The notes: generated by a model not told the origin, from the letters alone. A DNA stretch of 64,000 nucleotides from Anaerotignum sp. MSJ-24 (GCF_018918145.1 NZ_JAHLPX010000007.1:1-64000); one strand, 5' to 3'. Counted from the stretch's first letter, positions 43,547 to 54,510 are shown. A program made the numbers and translations.

Positions 43547-43942
43547 ATGATAAAAAGATTTATATTATATGGATTTGCCGGATTAATTATGGAGGTGGTG
43601 TGGACGGGCCTGAACAGCTTGTACAGAGGCGATAAAAAGCTCGGATGCTATACCTCACTGTGGATGTTTCCCATATACGGAAGCGTAATATTTTTTGAGC
43701 CTATAATGAATATTATTGCAGGTCTGCCGATTATTGTAAGAGGAGTGACATATATGCTTTATATATTTGTGGCAGAATATTATTCGGGAACACTGCTCGG
43801 AAAAATTAATGCCTGCCCATGGGATTACAGCAACAGCAGATACAATGTGCAGAGCGTTATAAGGCTGGACTATGCACCGCTCTGGTTCGCTGTCGGATTG
43901 GGATTTGAAGCGGCATATAGATATTGTTTAATTAATCTTTAA
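43547..43942 (+). CDS. CmpB-like membrane protein (putative ABC transporter permease family, PF06541)
   Basis: A 131-residue integral membrane protein with about four spans. It fits the small ABC_trans_CmpB-type family: FAGLIMEVVWTGLNSL at the start and WDYSNSRYNVQSVIRLDYAPLW near the end (the NSRYN-RLDYA pattern). Despite the family name, transport by it alone is unproven. It is 29 bases after spoIIP and may be cotranscribed with it. Confidence 0.75.
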   Translation: MIKRFILYGFAGLIMEVVWTGLNSLYRGDKKLGCYTSLWMFPIYGSVIFFEPIMNIIAGLPIIVRGVTYMLYIFVAEYYSGTLLGKINACPWDYSNSRYNVQSVIRLDYAPLWFAVGLGFEAAYRYCLINL

Positions 43943-44039
43943 TATTTTACCCCTTCATTTTATTTGATTTTGTCGTATAATGTAAATATCGCAATGATCA
44001 AGTAAAATATTAAATGTGTGAAAGGGGGATTTTTATAAT

Positions 44040-45911
44040 ATGCCTTCCGATAAAAAAGATGATGACAACAAGAAAAATGACAGGGAAAAACGTATATTGC
44101 TTATTTTCGGCATAGTTGCACTGATATTTACACTTACACTTAATTATGTGATAAGCAAAAGACAGATGCAGTCTGTCAATGAGGTTAAATACAGCGAATT
44201 TATTGATATGGTCAAAGAAGGAAAGGTTGACGAGGTGGAGTTCAGCGGCTCTGTAATCAACTTTACACTTAAGGAGGATAAAGCTGACCAGTTCGGAAAC
44301 AAAAGCAAATATTACACAGGATATATAAACGATCCTAATTTAATAAGCCGACTTGAGGAAAATGACGTTGCTTTCGACAATCCACCGACTACATCCTCGC
44401 CTATAATCAGCTTTGTTGTTGAATGGGTTCTTCCGATTGCGTTTTTCTATCTTATGATTTCGCTGCTCATGCGTTCAATGATGAAAAGAATGGGCGGCGG
44501 TTTCGGAAAAAGCAATGCAAAAATGTATGTTGAAAAGGAAACCGGCATAACCTTTGCCGACGTTGCCGGTGAGGAAGAGGCAAAGGAATCGCTTACAGAG
44601 ATAGTGGACTTTCTTCATCAGCCGGAAAAATATACGCAGATAGGTGCAAAGCTTCCGAGAGGCGCACTGCTTGTAGGGCCTCCGGGAACAGGAAAAACTT
44701 TGCTTGCAAAGGCAGTTGCCGGAGAAGCAAAGGTTCCGTTCTATTCGCTCAGTGGCTCAAACTTTGTTGAAATGTTTGTCGGCGTCGGTGCATCAAGAGT
44801 AAGGGATTTGTTTAAAGATGCGGTTGCCAATGCACCCTGTATCATATTTATTGATGAGATTGATGCCATAGGCAAAAGCCGTGACGGCACAATAGGAAAT
44901 GATGAAAGAGAACAAACATTGAACCAGCTTTTAAGCGAGATGGACGGATTTGATGTTACAAAAGGAATTGTCGTAATAGGAGCGACGAACAGACCGGAGG
45001 TTCTTGACCAGGCACTTTTAAGGCCGGGACGTTTTGACCGAAGGATTGTTGTTGATAAGCCTGATCTTAAGGGCAGAGAGGATATACTTAAGGTACATCT
45101 TAAAGCTGTAAAGACAGATGATGATATTGATTTAAAACAGATTGCTCTGGGAACATCGGGTTGTGCCGGTGCCGATATTGCCAATATGGTCAACGAGGCG
45201 GCTCTGCTTGCCGTAAGAGAAGGCAGAGATAAGGTAAGACAGAGCGACCTTATGGAGGCCATTGAGCTTGTTATTGCCGGTAAGGAAAAGAAGGACAGAA
45301 TACTTACCGAAAAGGAAAGAAAGATTGTTGCATACCATGAGGTTGGACATGCACTTGCGATAGCTTTGCAGAAAAATACACAGCCGGTTCAGAAAATTAC
45401 AATTGTTCCGAGAACAATGGGCTCTCTCGGCTATACAATGCAGATGCCGGAGGAAGAACATTATCTTATGTCTAAGGAAGAAATAACAGAGCAGATTGTT
45501 ACGCTTCTTTCGGGACGTACTGCCGAAGAAATTATATTCAACACAGTAACAACAGGAGCCGCAAATGACATAGAGCGTGCAACCGAGCTGGCAAGAGCCA
45601 TGGTAACAAAATTCGGCATGAGCGAAAGCTTTGACATGATGGCACTTGAGAAAAATTCGAATATGTATCTTGAAGGTAAAACTGCAATGCTCTGTTCAGA
45701 CGCAACAGGCTCAAAGGCAGATTATGAGGCACTTGAAATAATAAAGGACTGCCATAAAAAGGCAACAGAGCTGTTAAGTGCAAATATAGATAAGCTGCAT
45801 AAAATAGCCGCATTCCTTATCGAAAAGGAAACGATAACAGGCGAGCAGTTTATGGAGCTGTTCAATGAAAAAGATGAACAGTCTGAAGAAAACAATATAA
45901 CAGAGGAATAA
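44040..45911 (+). CDS. ftsH: ATP-dependent zinc metalloprotease FtsH
   Basis: FtsH is a membrane-anchored AAA+ protease that removes misassembled membrane proteins. The 623-residue protein has two N-terminal membrane segments (residues about 18-38 and 118-140) around an extracytoplasmic domain, the AAA+ module with Walker A VGPPGTGKT near residue 212, the second region of homology (LLRPGRFDRR), and the zinc site HEVGH near residue 434 with the third ligand in a later Asp. Start follows AAAGGGGGA. It ends in an acidic tail (DEQSEENNITEE). Confidence 0.96.
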   Translation: MPSDKKDDDNKKNDREKRILLIFGIVALIFTLTLNYVISKRQMQSVNEVKYSEFIDMVKEGKVDEVEFSGSVINFTLKEDKADQFGNKSKYYTGYINDPNLISRLEENDVAFDNPPTTSSPIISFVVEWVLPIAFFYLMISLLMRSMMKRMGGGFGKSNAKMYVEKETGITFADVAGEEEAKESLTEIVDFLHQPEKYTQIGAKLPRGALLVGPPGTGKTLLAKAVAGEAKVPFYSLSGSNFVEMFVGVGASRVRDLFKDAVANAPCIIFIDEIDAIGKSRDGTIGNDEREQTLNQLLSEMDGFDVTKGIVVIGATNRPEVLDQALLRPGRFDRRIVVDKPDLKGREDILKVHLKAVKTDDDIDLKQIALGTSGCAGADIANMVNEAALLAVREGRDKVRQSDLMEAIELVIAGKEKKDRILTEKERKIVAYHEVGHALAIALQKNTQPVQKITIVPRTMGSLGYTMQMPEEEHYLMSKEEITEQIVTLLSGRTAEEIIFNTVTTGAANDIERATELARAMVTKFGMSESFDMMALEKNSNMYLEGKTAMLCSDATGSKADYEALEIIKDCHKKATELLSANIDKLHKIAAFLIEKETITGEQFMELFNEKDEQSEENNITEE

Positions 45912-45918
45912 GTACAGA

Positions 45919-45957
45919 CGGCATTTAAGCATAACATATGTTTGAATGCCGCTTTTT
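45919..45957 (+). terminator. Terminator after ftsH
   Basis: CGGCATTTAAG / TTTGAATGCCG imperfect stem (outer seven pairs perfect) then CTTTTT. It directly abuts repeat module A copy 2. Confidence 0.75.
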
Positions 45958-45992
45958 GGTGTCGACAAAGTCACCACCTAAGTCGAAATCTT
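45958..45992 (+). repeat. Intergenic repeat module A, copy 2
   Basis: GGTGTCGACAAAGTCACC...GTCGAAATCTT, 30 of 35 identical to 20090-20124. Compared with copy 1, stem pair 8/14 has changed from G-C to A-T on both sides, a compensatory change that supports selection on the hairpin; another pair is lost. The rest of the spacer to 46163 holds no obvious element. Confidence 0.7.
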
Positions 45993-46163
45993 TGTTTCCC
46001 AAATCCTTCCAATATGGAAATTTGTTTAATTTATACTTTGATACGGTATTCAATAATAATATATATTTGTTTTTAGATTTTTTGTATATTTTTGTAGTGC
46101 AATATTGCTCTGTTTATTATATAATCAATAACATAGAAGAATATTAACCAAGGGGAGATATGA

Positions 46164-48140
46164 ATGAAAAAATATGCTTTTGCAGCATTGACAATAGCCT
46201 GCTGTACAGCGTTTTCGTCAATCGGATACGCAGCAAGCGGCTTTGCTGATATAAATAATATTCCTTGGGCAACGACATATATAAACAGTGTTGCCGATAA
46301 GGGACTTATGGTCGGAGATTATAACAAAGCCGGCAAAAAGGTATTCAGAGGAAAAGATAACATGACATACACCGAGGCTGCCCAGCTTATATATACTATC
46401 GTTAAGTCAACAGGCTTTTCCGATGATATTACCGAAACGGGAATACAGAAATATACTATGGAAATGAATTCAGAAGGCGTTCCCGCATGGGGACAGAAGG
46501 CAGTTGCTTTTTGCAGGGAAAAGGGAATTATAACCTCTTATAATCTTACAAAATTCACAACAAACGGAAAGAGCAACAACATAACAAGAGAGGATATGGC
46601 AGTATTCTTTGGAAAGGCACTTGCTGTGGTTTATCCTGTTTCTTCCGGAACATCATTGTCATTTAGTGATACTGCATCTATTTCGGCAGAGGCAAAGCCT
46701 TATGTTGAGCTTCTCAATGTAAATGGAATCGTAAGCGGAGATAACAACAATAAATTCAATCCTTCCGCAAATATCACAAGAGCGGAGGTTGCCGTTCTTG
46801 CGTCAAAAACATACGACCTTATGAAGAAGGGCATTCCTACAAATTCCGAATCGGGCTATACACAGACAACAGGCGTTGTTGCCTCTATTGCCGAAACAAA
46901 CGGAACATGGCTTCTTCGTATACTTACAGCAAACGGAACAGAAGGCTTTGTGCTTGATAACTCAACACCTGTATATATTAATTCGACAAACAATGTAGGC
47001 CCTAAAGGAATAGGACTTGGAGATACGGTTCAGGTTTCACATTACAATGCTGAGATAGCCAAGGTAACAATTACAAAGGATGCAGTTGTTGATGCAAATA
47101 TTGTAAACAGACAGGATTATGGCAAGACAATTACCGATAAGGGTGAATTTATAAGCGCCGGAAATTACAGCATAAAGATACTCGACAAGAGCAACAGAGA
47201 GGTTTCCTATGTAATTGCGACAGATGCAAAGATTACTCTTGATGGAAAGACTGCCACAATGCGCCAGCTCAGCGATATGTCAAGAAAAAAATCAACAGCA
47301 TATGTTGTTCTTGAAATAAGCTCAACAACAAATGAGGCAACAAAGGTTGAGGTAACCGAAAAAGAGGCGTCTGTAAAGAACGAAGGAAAAATAACGGCAC
47401 TTAACAGAAAGAAAATTTCGATATTATCAGGCTCAAAGACATATACCTATGATTTCGCCGATGATGTAACCTATAAGCTCAACGGAAACAATGTTTCATC
47501 ACAGGCTGATTTCATGGAAAAATATGATGACCTTGATGATGACGGCAAATATATAACAGCAAAGCTTACGTTCAACAAGGACGATGAGGTTACAAAGGTT
47601 GACGGAACAGCAAGTAACTATAAAGATGAAAAGAAAGATTATAAAGGAACAATAAGCTCCTTTAACGGAAACACAATAAAGATTTCAGGAACATCAAAGA
47701 AATTCGATATTGCAAGCAATGCAAAATATGACATAACAGTCGGTGCAACGGATATTGATGATAATGACCTTTTCGGTGGTATGGATGGAGATGAAGCGCT
47801 TGAAGCACTCTTAGATGCCAATGCAGAGGTTTATGTAGAGCTTACGGTTAAAAACAGTGAGGTTACAAAAATTTCCGGTTATGTATCAAGAGCCGAAGGT
47901 ACACTTACATCAATGACAGTAAGCAATGCAAGCCGTTTAAGAGGTTCATTCTGGCTCGATATGAAGGGCATAGGCGATGTTGAATTCAAGTTCGACAGCG
48001 ATACAAGAATAAGCATAGACGGAACAACCTATGATGAGGAAAATATCGAAAGTCTTAAGAAATCGATCAATAAGAATGAAGTCGAGGACGTAACGGTTAA
48101 GTTTGATGCTGACGGCGTTGCGGAATCGGTTAAAGACTGA
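46164..48140 (+). CDS. S-layer homology (SLH) domain cell-surface protein
   Basis: A 658-residue exported protein with signal peptide (cleavage near GYAA-S) followed by three SLH-like repeats in residues 25-215: FADINNIPWATTYINSVADKGLMVGD, VPAWGQKAVAFCREKGIITSY and AKPYVELLNVNGIVSGDNNNKFNP-type segments with ITRAEVAVLASK. SLH domains bind pyruvylated wall polymers. The rest is beta-rich and has several repeated units of about 60-90 residues (TSTGKITALNRKKISILSGS, GTISSFNGNTIKISGTS-like) without a catalytic motif. Start follows AAGGGGAGAT. Likely structural. Confidence 0.9.
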   Translation: MKKYAFAALTIACCTAFSSIGYAASGFADINNIPWATTYINSVADKGLMVGDYNKAGKKVFRGKDNMTYTEAAQLIYTIVKSTGFSDDITETGIQKYTMEMNSEGVPAWGQKAVAFCREKGIITSYNLTKFTTNGKSNNITREDMAVFFGKALAVVYPVSSGTSLSFSDTASISAEAKPYVELLNVNGIVSGDNNNKFNPSANITRAEVAVLASKTYDLMKKGIPTNSESGYTQTTGVVASIAETNGTWLLRILTANGTEGFVLDNSTPVYINSTNNVGPKGIGLGDTVQVSHYNAEIAKVTITKDAVVDANIVNRQDYGKTITDKGEFISAGNYSIKILDKSNREVSYVIATDAKITLDGKTATMRQLSDMSRKKSTAYVVLEISSTTNEATKVEVTEKEASVKNEGKITALNRKKISILSGSKTYTYDFADDVTYKLNGNNVSSQADFMEKYDDLDDDGKYITAKLTFNKDDEVTKVDGTASNYKDEKKDYKGTISSFNGNTIKISGTSKKFDIASNAKYDITVGATDIDDNDLFGGMDGDEALEALLDANAEVYVELTVKNSEVTKISGYVSRAEGTLTSMTVSNASRLRGSFWLDMKGIGDVEFKFDSDTRISIDGTTYDEENIESLKKSINKNEVEDVTVKFDADGVAESVKD

Positions 48141-48170
48141 TGACTGATAAAAATTAAATATAATCAATAA

Positions 48171-48197
48171 AAAAGTCCGGCACGCCGGACTTTTTTA
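48171..48197. terminator. Bidirectional terminator
   Basis: Perfect stem AAAAGTCCGGC / GCCGGACTTTT around AC, with T run. Shared by the SLH gene and the EamA transporter gene. Confidence 0.9.
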
Positions 48198-48206
48198 TGT
48201 TTGGTA

Positions 48207-49067
48207 TCAAGCTGTTCTTTTGTTGTTGTAAATAAATACCGCTATTGCCGCAGAGCAGACGATTATATAACCGATTACGCTGAGAACATCGGGAATCTGA
48301 CCGAATATTACGAAACCGAGAAATGCGGCAAATATTATCTGGGAATAGTCATATATTGATATTTCAGCCGCAGGAGCATGAGTATATGCCGCAGTAATGG
48401 AGAACTGTCCGCCGGCAGCCGAAAGTCCGGCTAAAAGCAGCATACAAAGCTGATGTGTTGTCATAGGGTGATAATTGAGTATCAGATACGGCAGTGTCAC
48501 TACGCATGAGAATGCCGAAAAGAAAAATACTATAAACGGTCCGGGCACACCCTGTTTTCCGAGCTTTCGCACGAAGGTATAGGCTATTCCTGCTCCCATA
48601 CCGCCCAAAAGACCTATTACTGCCGGGAAAAACGCCATTTGCGAAGGTGAAGGCTTTAATATGAATATACAGCCTATAAATGCGGTTATTATTGCACCCC
48701 ATTGGAATTTTGTTGCCTTTTCGTTGAGAAGAACAACGCTGAATATTACCGCAAAAAACGGAGACATCTTGTTGAGCATGGACGCATCGGCAAGCACAAG
48801 ATGGTCAACTGCATAGAAGTTGCAGAGTATTCCCAGAGTTCCGCATATTGAACGCATTATTATATCAATGGTTGATTGTTTGGTGAGCTTAATTTCAGGA
48901 CGTTTTTTTGCAAGGAGTATTAATGCAAAAAGCATTGCAACAAAATTTCTGAAAAAGCTTTTTTGTACGGACGGCAGATCACCCGATAAACGTACAAATA
49001 CGTTCATAAAGGCAAAACAAAGCGCCGAAAGAATTATACATAATATACCTTTTTGTTTGCTTGACAT
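48207..49067 (-). CDS. DMT superfamily (EamA) transporter
   Basis: A 286-residue polytopic membrane protein with two EamA repeats, ten predicted spans (for example GILCIILSALCFAFMNVFV, MLFALILLA, FFPAVIGLLGGMGAGIAYTFVRKLG). Family members export amino acids, purines and other small metabolites. The substrate cannot be told from the sequence. Start MSSKQKGI at 49067. Confidence 0.9.
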   Translation of the reverse strand: MSSKQKGILCIILSALCFAFMNVFVRLSGDLPSVQKSFFRNFVAMLFALILLAKKRPEIKLTKQSTIDIIMRSICGTLGILCNFYAVDHLVLADASMLNKMSPFFAVIFSVVLLNEKATKFQWGAIITAFIGCIFILKPSPSQMAFFPAVIGLLGGMGAGIAYTFVRKLGKQGVPGPFIVFFFSAFSCVVTLPYLILNYHPMTTHQLCMLLLAGLSAAGGQFSITAAYTHAPAAEISIYDYSQIIFAAFLGFVIFGQIPDVLSVIGYIIVCSAAIAVFIYNNKRTA

Positions 49068-49154
49068 TTTAAATTCGTTCCTTTCTGAAATACATACGGT
49101 ATATTATAGTTATTTTTCACAAAAAAATAAAGCCTTTTTTGGCCATATTTAAAA

Positions 49155-49182
49155 TAAAAAAGAGGACGTAAAAACGCCCTCT
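49155..49182 (-). terminator. Terminator after fba
   Basis: On the minus strand AGAGGGCG / CGTCCTCT around TTTTTA, then TTTTTTAT. Confidence 0.8.
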
Positions 49183-49193
49183 GAAAGACAAAA

Positions 49194-50141
49194 TTAGTTC
49201 ATTGAATTTTCTGAACCGAGTACATCTGTAATTTTGTATTCAACAAGAGCTTCGATGTCGTTTCTTGCTGCTCCGAGATAACCTCTGGGATCGAATGCGG
49301 CAGGATCTTCCGCAAAGCTCTTTCTGATTGCGGCTGTCATGGCAAGACGGATGTCTGTGTCCATGTTGATTTTGCAGACAGCCATTGAAGCGGCTTTTCT
49401 GAGCATTTCAACGGGAATACCCTTTGCTCCTTTAATCTGTCCGCCAAATTCGTTGCATGTTGCAACAGATTTCTGGTCAACTGCGGAAGCACCGTGAAGA
49501 ACGATGGGATAGTTATGGAAGCCTGCTTCTTCAAGCTTCTTTGTGATAAGCTCAAGACGGTCAAAGTCAAGCTTTGCATCACCTTTGAATTTATATGCAC
49601 CGTGGCTTGTTCCGATTGCTATTGCAAGAGAATCAACGCCTGTACGTTTTACAAAGTCAACAGCCTGATCGGGATCTGTGTATGTTGCATTCCCTGCTGC
49701 AACTTTAACATCATCTTCAACACCGGCAAGCTTGCCAAGCTCAGCCTCAACAACAATGCCTCTTTCGTGAGCATAGTCAACGATTTCTTTTGTTTTAGCT
49801 ACATTTTCTTCATAATCAAGATGTGAACCGTCAAACATAACAGATGTAAATCCTGATTCTATACAAAGCTTGCAGGTCTCAAAATCGGGACCGTGGTCAA
49901 GATGAAGCGCAATATCAAGACCTGTTTCTTCTACTGCCGCATCTACCATTTTTTTGAGGTAAAGCGGATGTGCATATTTAAGAGCACTTTTTGAAACCTG
50001 AAGTATTACTGCAGAGTTATGTTTTTTGCAGGCGCTTACGATACCCTGGATAATTTCCATATTGTTGATGTTGAAAGCACCAATAGCATATTTTCCGTTA
50101 TATGCTTTTTCAAACATTTCTTTTGTTGTTACCAAAGCCAC
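49194..50141 (-). CDS. fba: Class II fructose-bisphosphate aldolase
   Basis: Zinc-dependent aldolase of glycolysis/gluconeogenesis. The 315-residue protein has the class II pattern: GAFNINNMEIIQ near the start, LHLDHGPDFE (catalytic Asp and zinc His), VEAELGKLAGVED, GTSHGAYKF and IVLHGASAV (zinc His residues and the Gly loop). Length and order are typical. It is a monocistronic gene with strong RBS (AAGGAG), consistent with high expression in a fermenter. Confidence 0.96.
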   Translation of the reverse strand: MALVTTKEMFEKAYNGKYAIGAFNINNMEIIQGIVSACKKHNSAVILQVSKSALKYAHPLYLKKMVDAAVEETGLDIALHLDHGPDFETCKLCIESGFTSVMFDGSHLDYEENVAKTKEIVDYAHERGIVVEAELGKLAGVEDDVKVAAGNATYTDPDQAVDFVKRTGVDSLAIAIGTSHGAYKFKGDAKLDFDRLELITKKLEEAGFHNYPIVLHGASAVDQKSVATCNEFGGQIKGAKGIPVEMLRKAASMAVCKINMDTDIRLAMTAAIRKSFAEDPAAFDPRGYLGAARNDIEALVEYKITDVLGSENSMN

Positions 50142-50389
50142 TTTGAAAAACTCCTTTCAGAAACTGTAAATTTGAAATAACGGTTAATTTTAAGCATTAT
50201 ATATTCAGTATAAGCTCTTTTAAAATTATAATACATTAAAATTAATGTTACAAGAGGTCTTAAACAATAAAATAAGTATATAAGCCGCAAAAAAAGAACA
50301 TTTTCGGCATTTAGACGTGTAAATTCGTACATTTGTTGAAAAGACGGAGTATTTTTGCTATACTGTATTTATCAATCGGAGGACTGAAT
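50142..50389. other. Divergent spacer between fba and lspA
   Basis: 248 bases, AT-rich. It contains a TATAAT-like box for fba on the minus strand (50201-50196) without a good -35, and TCGGAGGA before lspA. No other element was recognised. Confidence 0.4.
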
Positions 50390-50824
50390 ATGAAGTATAT
50401 ATTTATTTCAATAATTACTGCCTTGGCAGATATCGGAGTTAAAGAAAAAGTTAAAAAAGAAATGCGTGTCGGCGAAAAAAGGCATATTAAAGGCAGACTT
50501 TATTTATGGCACATAAAGAACAGAGGACTGGCATATAATAAATTCGAAGATGAAAGAAATAAGGTCATTCTTGCATCGGGTGCCGGTGTGACCGCTGTTT
50601 TTGCGGCACTTGTTTATTTAATCCGTTCCGGAGCAAAGCCTTCGGCAAAAATAGGTCCGGCGCTTATACTCGGCGGCGGATTAGGCAACTTTATCGAAAG
50701 AATTGTTCACGGAGAGGTAACGGATTTTATTTATATTGATGCACCAAAGGCTCCGATATTCAATGTTGCCGATGTTGTTGCACTTTTCGGCGGATTGATT
50801 ACGATTGTTAAATCTTTGGTGTAA
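50390..50824 (+). CDS. lspA: Divergent signal peptidase II (LspA-like)
   Basis: A 144-residue membrane protein that matches LspA mainly in its C-terminal half: LGGGLGNFIERIVHGEVTDFIYID and APIFNVADVVAL. The two catalytic aspartates, in VTDF and NVAD, are present; the normally conserved GN-x-x-DR has Glu in place of Asp. The N-terminal half (ADIGVKEKVKKEMRVGE, HIKNRGLAYNKF) is only weakly like the DQxTK and N-x-GAAF motifs. It probably removes lipoprotein signal peptides (for example at 39352), but divergence leaves room for a specialised role. ATG 50390 follows TCGGAGG. Confidence 0.78.
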   Translation: MKYIFISIITALADIGVKEKVKKEMRVGEKRHIKGRLYLWHIKNRGLAYNKFEDERNKVILASGAGVTAVFAALVYLIRSGAKPSAKIGPALILGGGLGNFIERIVHGEVTDFIYIDAPKAPIFNVADVVALFGGLITIVKSLV

Positions 50825-50831
50825 TATAATG

Positions 50832-50860
50832 TTGAATTTATGAAAGAATAGTAGTATAAT
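50832..50860 (+). promoter_or_regulatory. Promoter of the 6S RNA
   Basis: TTGAAT, 17-bp spacer, TATAAT at 50855-50860, giving a transcript start near 50867. Confidence 0.75.
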
Positions 50861-50867
50861 AAGCTCA

Positions 50868-51086
50868 TACAAAAAAGTTAATAAAATTTTCCTGGAATGC
50901 TCGATAGCCTGTCTATTTTGAACCTACATTACTCATAAGGGAGTTCTATATGGAAGGTTGAATGTCGGGCCGCAAGATAATTCCCTTTGGGCAGCGGAGG
51001 ACAGCCAACTTTAATGCGGACACCCACCTAGCTTTGGCTAGGTGTCAAAATGCAGGAACGACATTCTGGGAATTTTATATAAATTT
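50868..51086 (+). ncRNA. ssrS: 6S RNA (SsrS) candidate
   Basis: About 200 nt of GC-richer sequence in an AT-rich spacer, framed by a promoter and a terminator. The ends pair: the stretch 50883-50899 (AAAATTTTCCTGGAATG) is complementary to 51062-51076 (CATTCTGGGAATTTT) with a bulge. Inside, paired arms enclose an open centre, and an apical stem CACCTAGC / GCTAGGTG lies at 51025-51044. This long-rod layout with a central bubble, together with the near-3' TGCAGGAACGA, resembles bacterial 6S RNA, which sequesters sigma-70-type polymerase. The family assignment is by pattern, without a covariance search. Confidence 0.75.
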
Positions 51087-51117
51087 TAAGCGGATAAACA
51101 TATCGGCTTATTTTTTT
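51087..51117 (+). terminator. Terminator of the 6S RNA
   Basis: TAAGCGGATA / TATCGGCTTA (one mismatch) around AACA, then seven T. Confidence 0.8.
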
Positions 51118-51258
51118 GCTCATTTTTAAGGCCTAAGTATGACAAAATTGGTTATACCGATAATCCGAAAGTAGGCTTTTTATCAGAAATATAAGAAAAA
51201 ATCGTTAAAATTTGCGGTTATAAAAATTAGAAATGCTCATAGTTCTGAAAAATTTTTG

Positions 51259-51287
51259 TTGCTTTAAAAGAAAAACATGTATATAAT
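51259..51287 (+). promoter_or_regulatory. Promoter of gdhA
   Basis: TTGCTT, 17-bp spacer, TATAAT at 51282-51287. The resulting leader of about 85 bases contains the hairpin TGCCACA...TGTCGGCA (51319-51340). The stretch 51118-51258 shows no other element. Confidence 0.65.
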
Positions 51288-51376
51288 AAACTTGCTTAAA
51301 ATATTGAAGATGTCCTTGTGCCACAGCATATATGTCGGCATGGGAACGAATAAATTAATCTATTAGGGGGAAATGA

Positions 51377-52711
<1,335 letters not shown>

Positions 52712-52733
52712 TTAAATTAAGGTCTTTTCTCTC

Positions 52734-52766
52734 TCCCCAATTCGGTAACGGATTGGGGATTCTTTT
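52734..52766 (+). terminator. Terminator after gdhA
   Basis: CCCCAAT / ATTGGGG with inner pairs around GGTAAC, followed by TCTTTTG. Confidence 0.8.
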
Positions 52767-52862
52767 GTTTTTATTGTGAGTTTTAAATAATATTTAACAA
52801 AACAGAGATAGCGTTGTTAAAATAAGCACATTAGAATTAAGACAAAAAGGAGGAAAGAAAAT

Positions 52863-54482
52863 ATGAAAAAGAAAATATTTACGGCTTTAATGGCTATTGT
52901 TACGGCAGCAAATTGCGTACCTGCTATGGCGGCTGATTTTAATGTAAAGGCATACGATATTTCCGTACCGGAAAAACTCAGAGTTCCTTTTGAAAATTCT
53001 AAGGAAGGTTATTTTGAAAACGGACTTGTAACAGGCTTTGGTTCAGCGGTAACATTTAAAGGCTATAATGATAAGGGACAAATGCAGTTTTATGCTATAA
53101 CAGACAGAGGTCCCAATGCAGATGCGCCAAAATATAAAAATGGAGATAAAATAACGGACAGCAAGATATTCCCATGTCCTGATTTTACACCGAGCATAGC
53201 AGTGCTTACGGTTACAGACAGCGGCGTTGTTGCGGAAAGCGAAATTAAGCTTAAAAATTCAGAAGGTAAGAACATAACAGGACTTCCGCTTGAACCGGGC
53301 AGTGTAGGCTCTACCGGAGAAACAGCGCTTGATATGAATATGAACAATATCGGATATGATAACGACGGATTGGATACAGAAGGTATTGCGGTAGATTCTG
53401 ACGGAAACTTCTGGATTTGCGACGAATATGGTCCGTTTATAGTAAAGGTCGATGCAAACGGAAACATTCTTGAAAAATATGCTCCCGGTGACGGACTTCC
53501 TGATGTGCTTAAATACAGAATACCAAACAGGGGCTTTGAAGGACTTACAATCACACCGTCAGGAAAGGTTATTGCTTCTGTACAAAGTGTTCTCGATGTA
53601 AACGGAGAAACTAAAAAAACTGCTTGCTTTACACGTTTTGTTGAACTGGATCCTAAAACAAAGAAAACAAAAATGTTTGCGTATCCGGTTGATGTAACAA
53701 TGTATAAATCTCCCAAGGATTGTAAAATAGGTGATATATATGCTGTTGATGACAACACTCTTCTTGTAATAGAACAGGGAAAGAAAGCCGATAAAAATAT
53801 GTCCAATGTAATTTATAAGGTGGATATTTCATCGGCAACTGACATCAGTGATATTAAATATGAAGGCAAAGAGCTTGAATATGCATCGGCTGATGAGCTT
53901 TCAAACATAAATTTTGCAAAGAAGACTCCGTATATAGATCTTCGTGCTAACGGCTGGACGGCAGAAAAGGCAGAAGGAATATGTATGACCGATGATAAAA
54001 CAATAGCTGTAATTAATGACAATGATTTCGGAATTACAACTGTTGTAGATGATACGGCCAATGATGCCGATATTACAGATTATGTTTATGATTCGGAGAA
54101 AAAAGAATATAGTCTTAATGATAATAAAGCAGATGTTAAAATAAGCATTGATGAAAATACAGAACCGGCTCAGCTCTGGCTATTCAGTGAGAAAAAGCCA
54201 ACCGGAAAGTATATTATGTTAAGAGCGGCTGCAGAAAAAGCAAAAAATACCGAAAAAGCATTTAATGTCGATTTTGACAGTGAAAAAAGAACAGTAAATA
54301 TTAAAACCGGAGAGAATTATGAATATTCAGACGGTTATAAAGCTGATGAGTATGTTAATGAAGTAGGTAAAGCATCCGACTGGAGTGTTGAAATAAACGG
54401 AAAAGCTGTTGATTTGGCGCTTTATAATGTAAACGGATATAATTATGTAGATGAAGAAGTGTTAAATAAAGTATTATCATAA
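52863..54482 (+). CDS. Secreted esterase-like phytase-family protein
   Basis: A 539-residue exported protein. After the signal peptide (cleavage near PAMAA-D) the body is an 'esterase-like activity of phytase' beta-propeller (PF13449): FYAITDRGPNADAP, LDTEGIAVDSDGNFWICDEYGPFI, NRGFEGLTITPSG, DIYAVDDNTLLVIEQG. The last ~80 residues (SDWSVEINGKAVDLALYNVNG) look like a stalk-type domain. It may release phosphate or hydrolyse esters outside the cell; the substrate is unknown. Start follows AAGGAGG. Confidence 0.85.
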   Translation: MKKKIFTALMAIVTAANCVPAMAADFNVKAYDISVPEKLRVPFENSKEGYFENGLVTGFGSAVTFKGYNDKGQMQFYAITDRGPNADAPKYKNGDKITDSKIFPCPDFTPSIAVLTVTDSGVVAESEIKLKNSEGKNITGLPLEPGSVGSTGETALDMNMNNIGYDNDGLDTEGIAVDSDGNFWICDEYGPFIVKVDANGNILEKYAPGDGLPDVLKYRIPNRGFEGLTITPSGKVIASVQSVLDVNGETKKTACFTRFVELDPKTKKTKMFAYPVDVTMYKSPKDCKIGDIYAVDDNTLLVIEQGKKADKNMSNVIYKVDISSATDISDIKYEGKELEYASADELSNINFAKKTPYIDLRANGWTAEKAEGICMTDDKTIAVINDNDFGITTVVDDTANDADITDYVYDSEKKEYSLNDNKADVKISIDENTEPAQLWLFSEKKPTGKYIMLRAAAEKAKNTEKAFNVDFDSEKRTVNIKTGENYEYSDGYKADEYVNEVGKASDWSVEINGKAVDLALYNVNGYNYVDEEVLNKVLS

Positions 54483-54510
54483 TAAATATTAATAAAATCC
54501 AATACTTACA

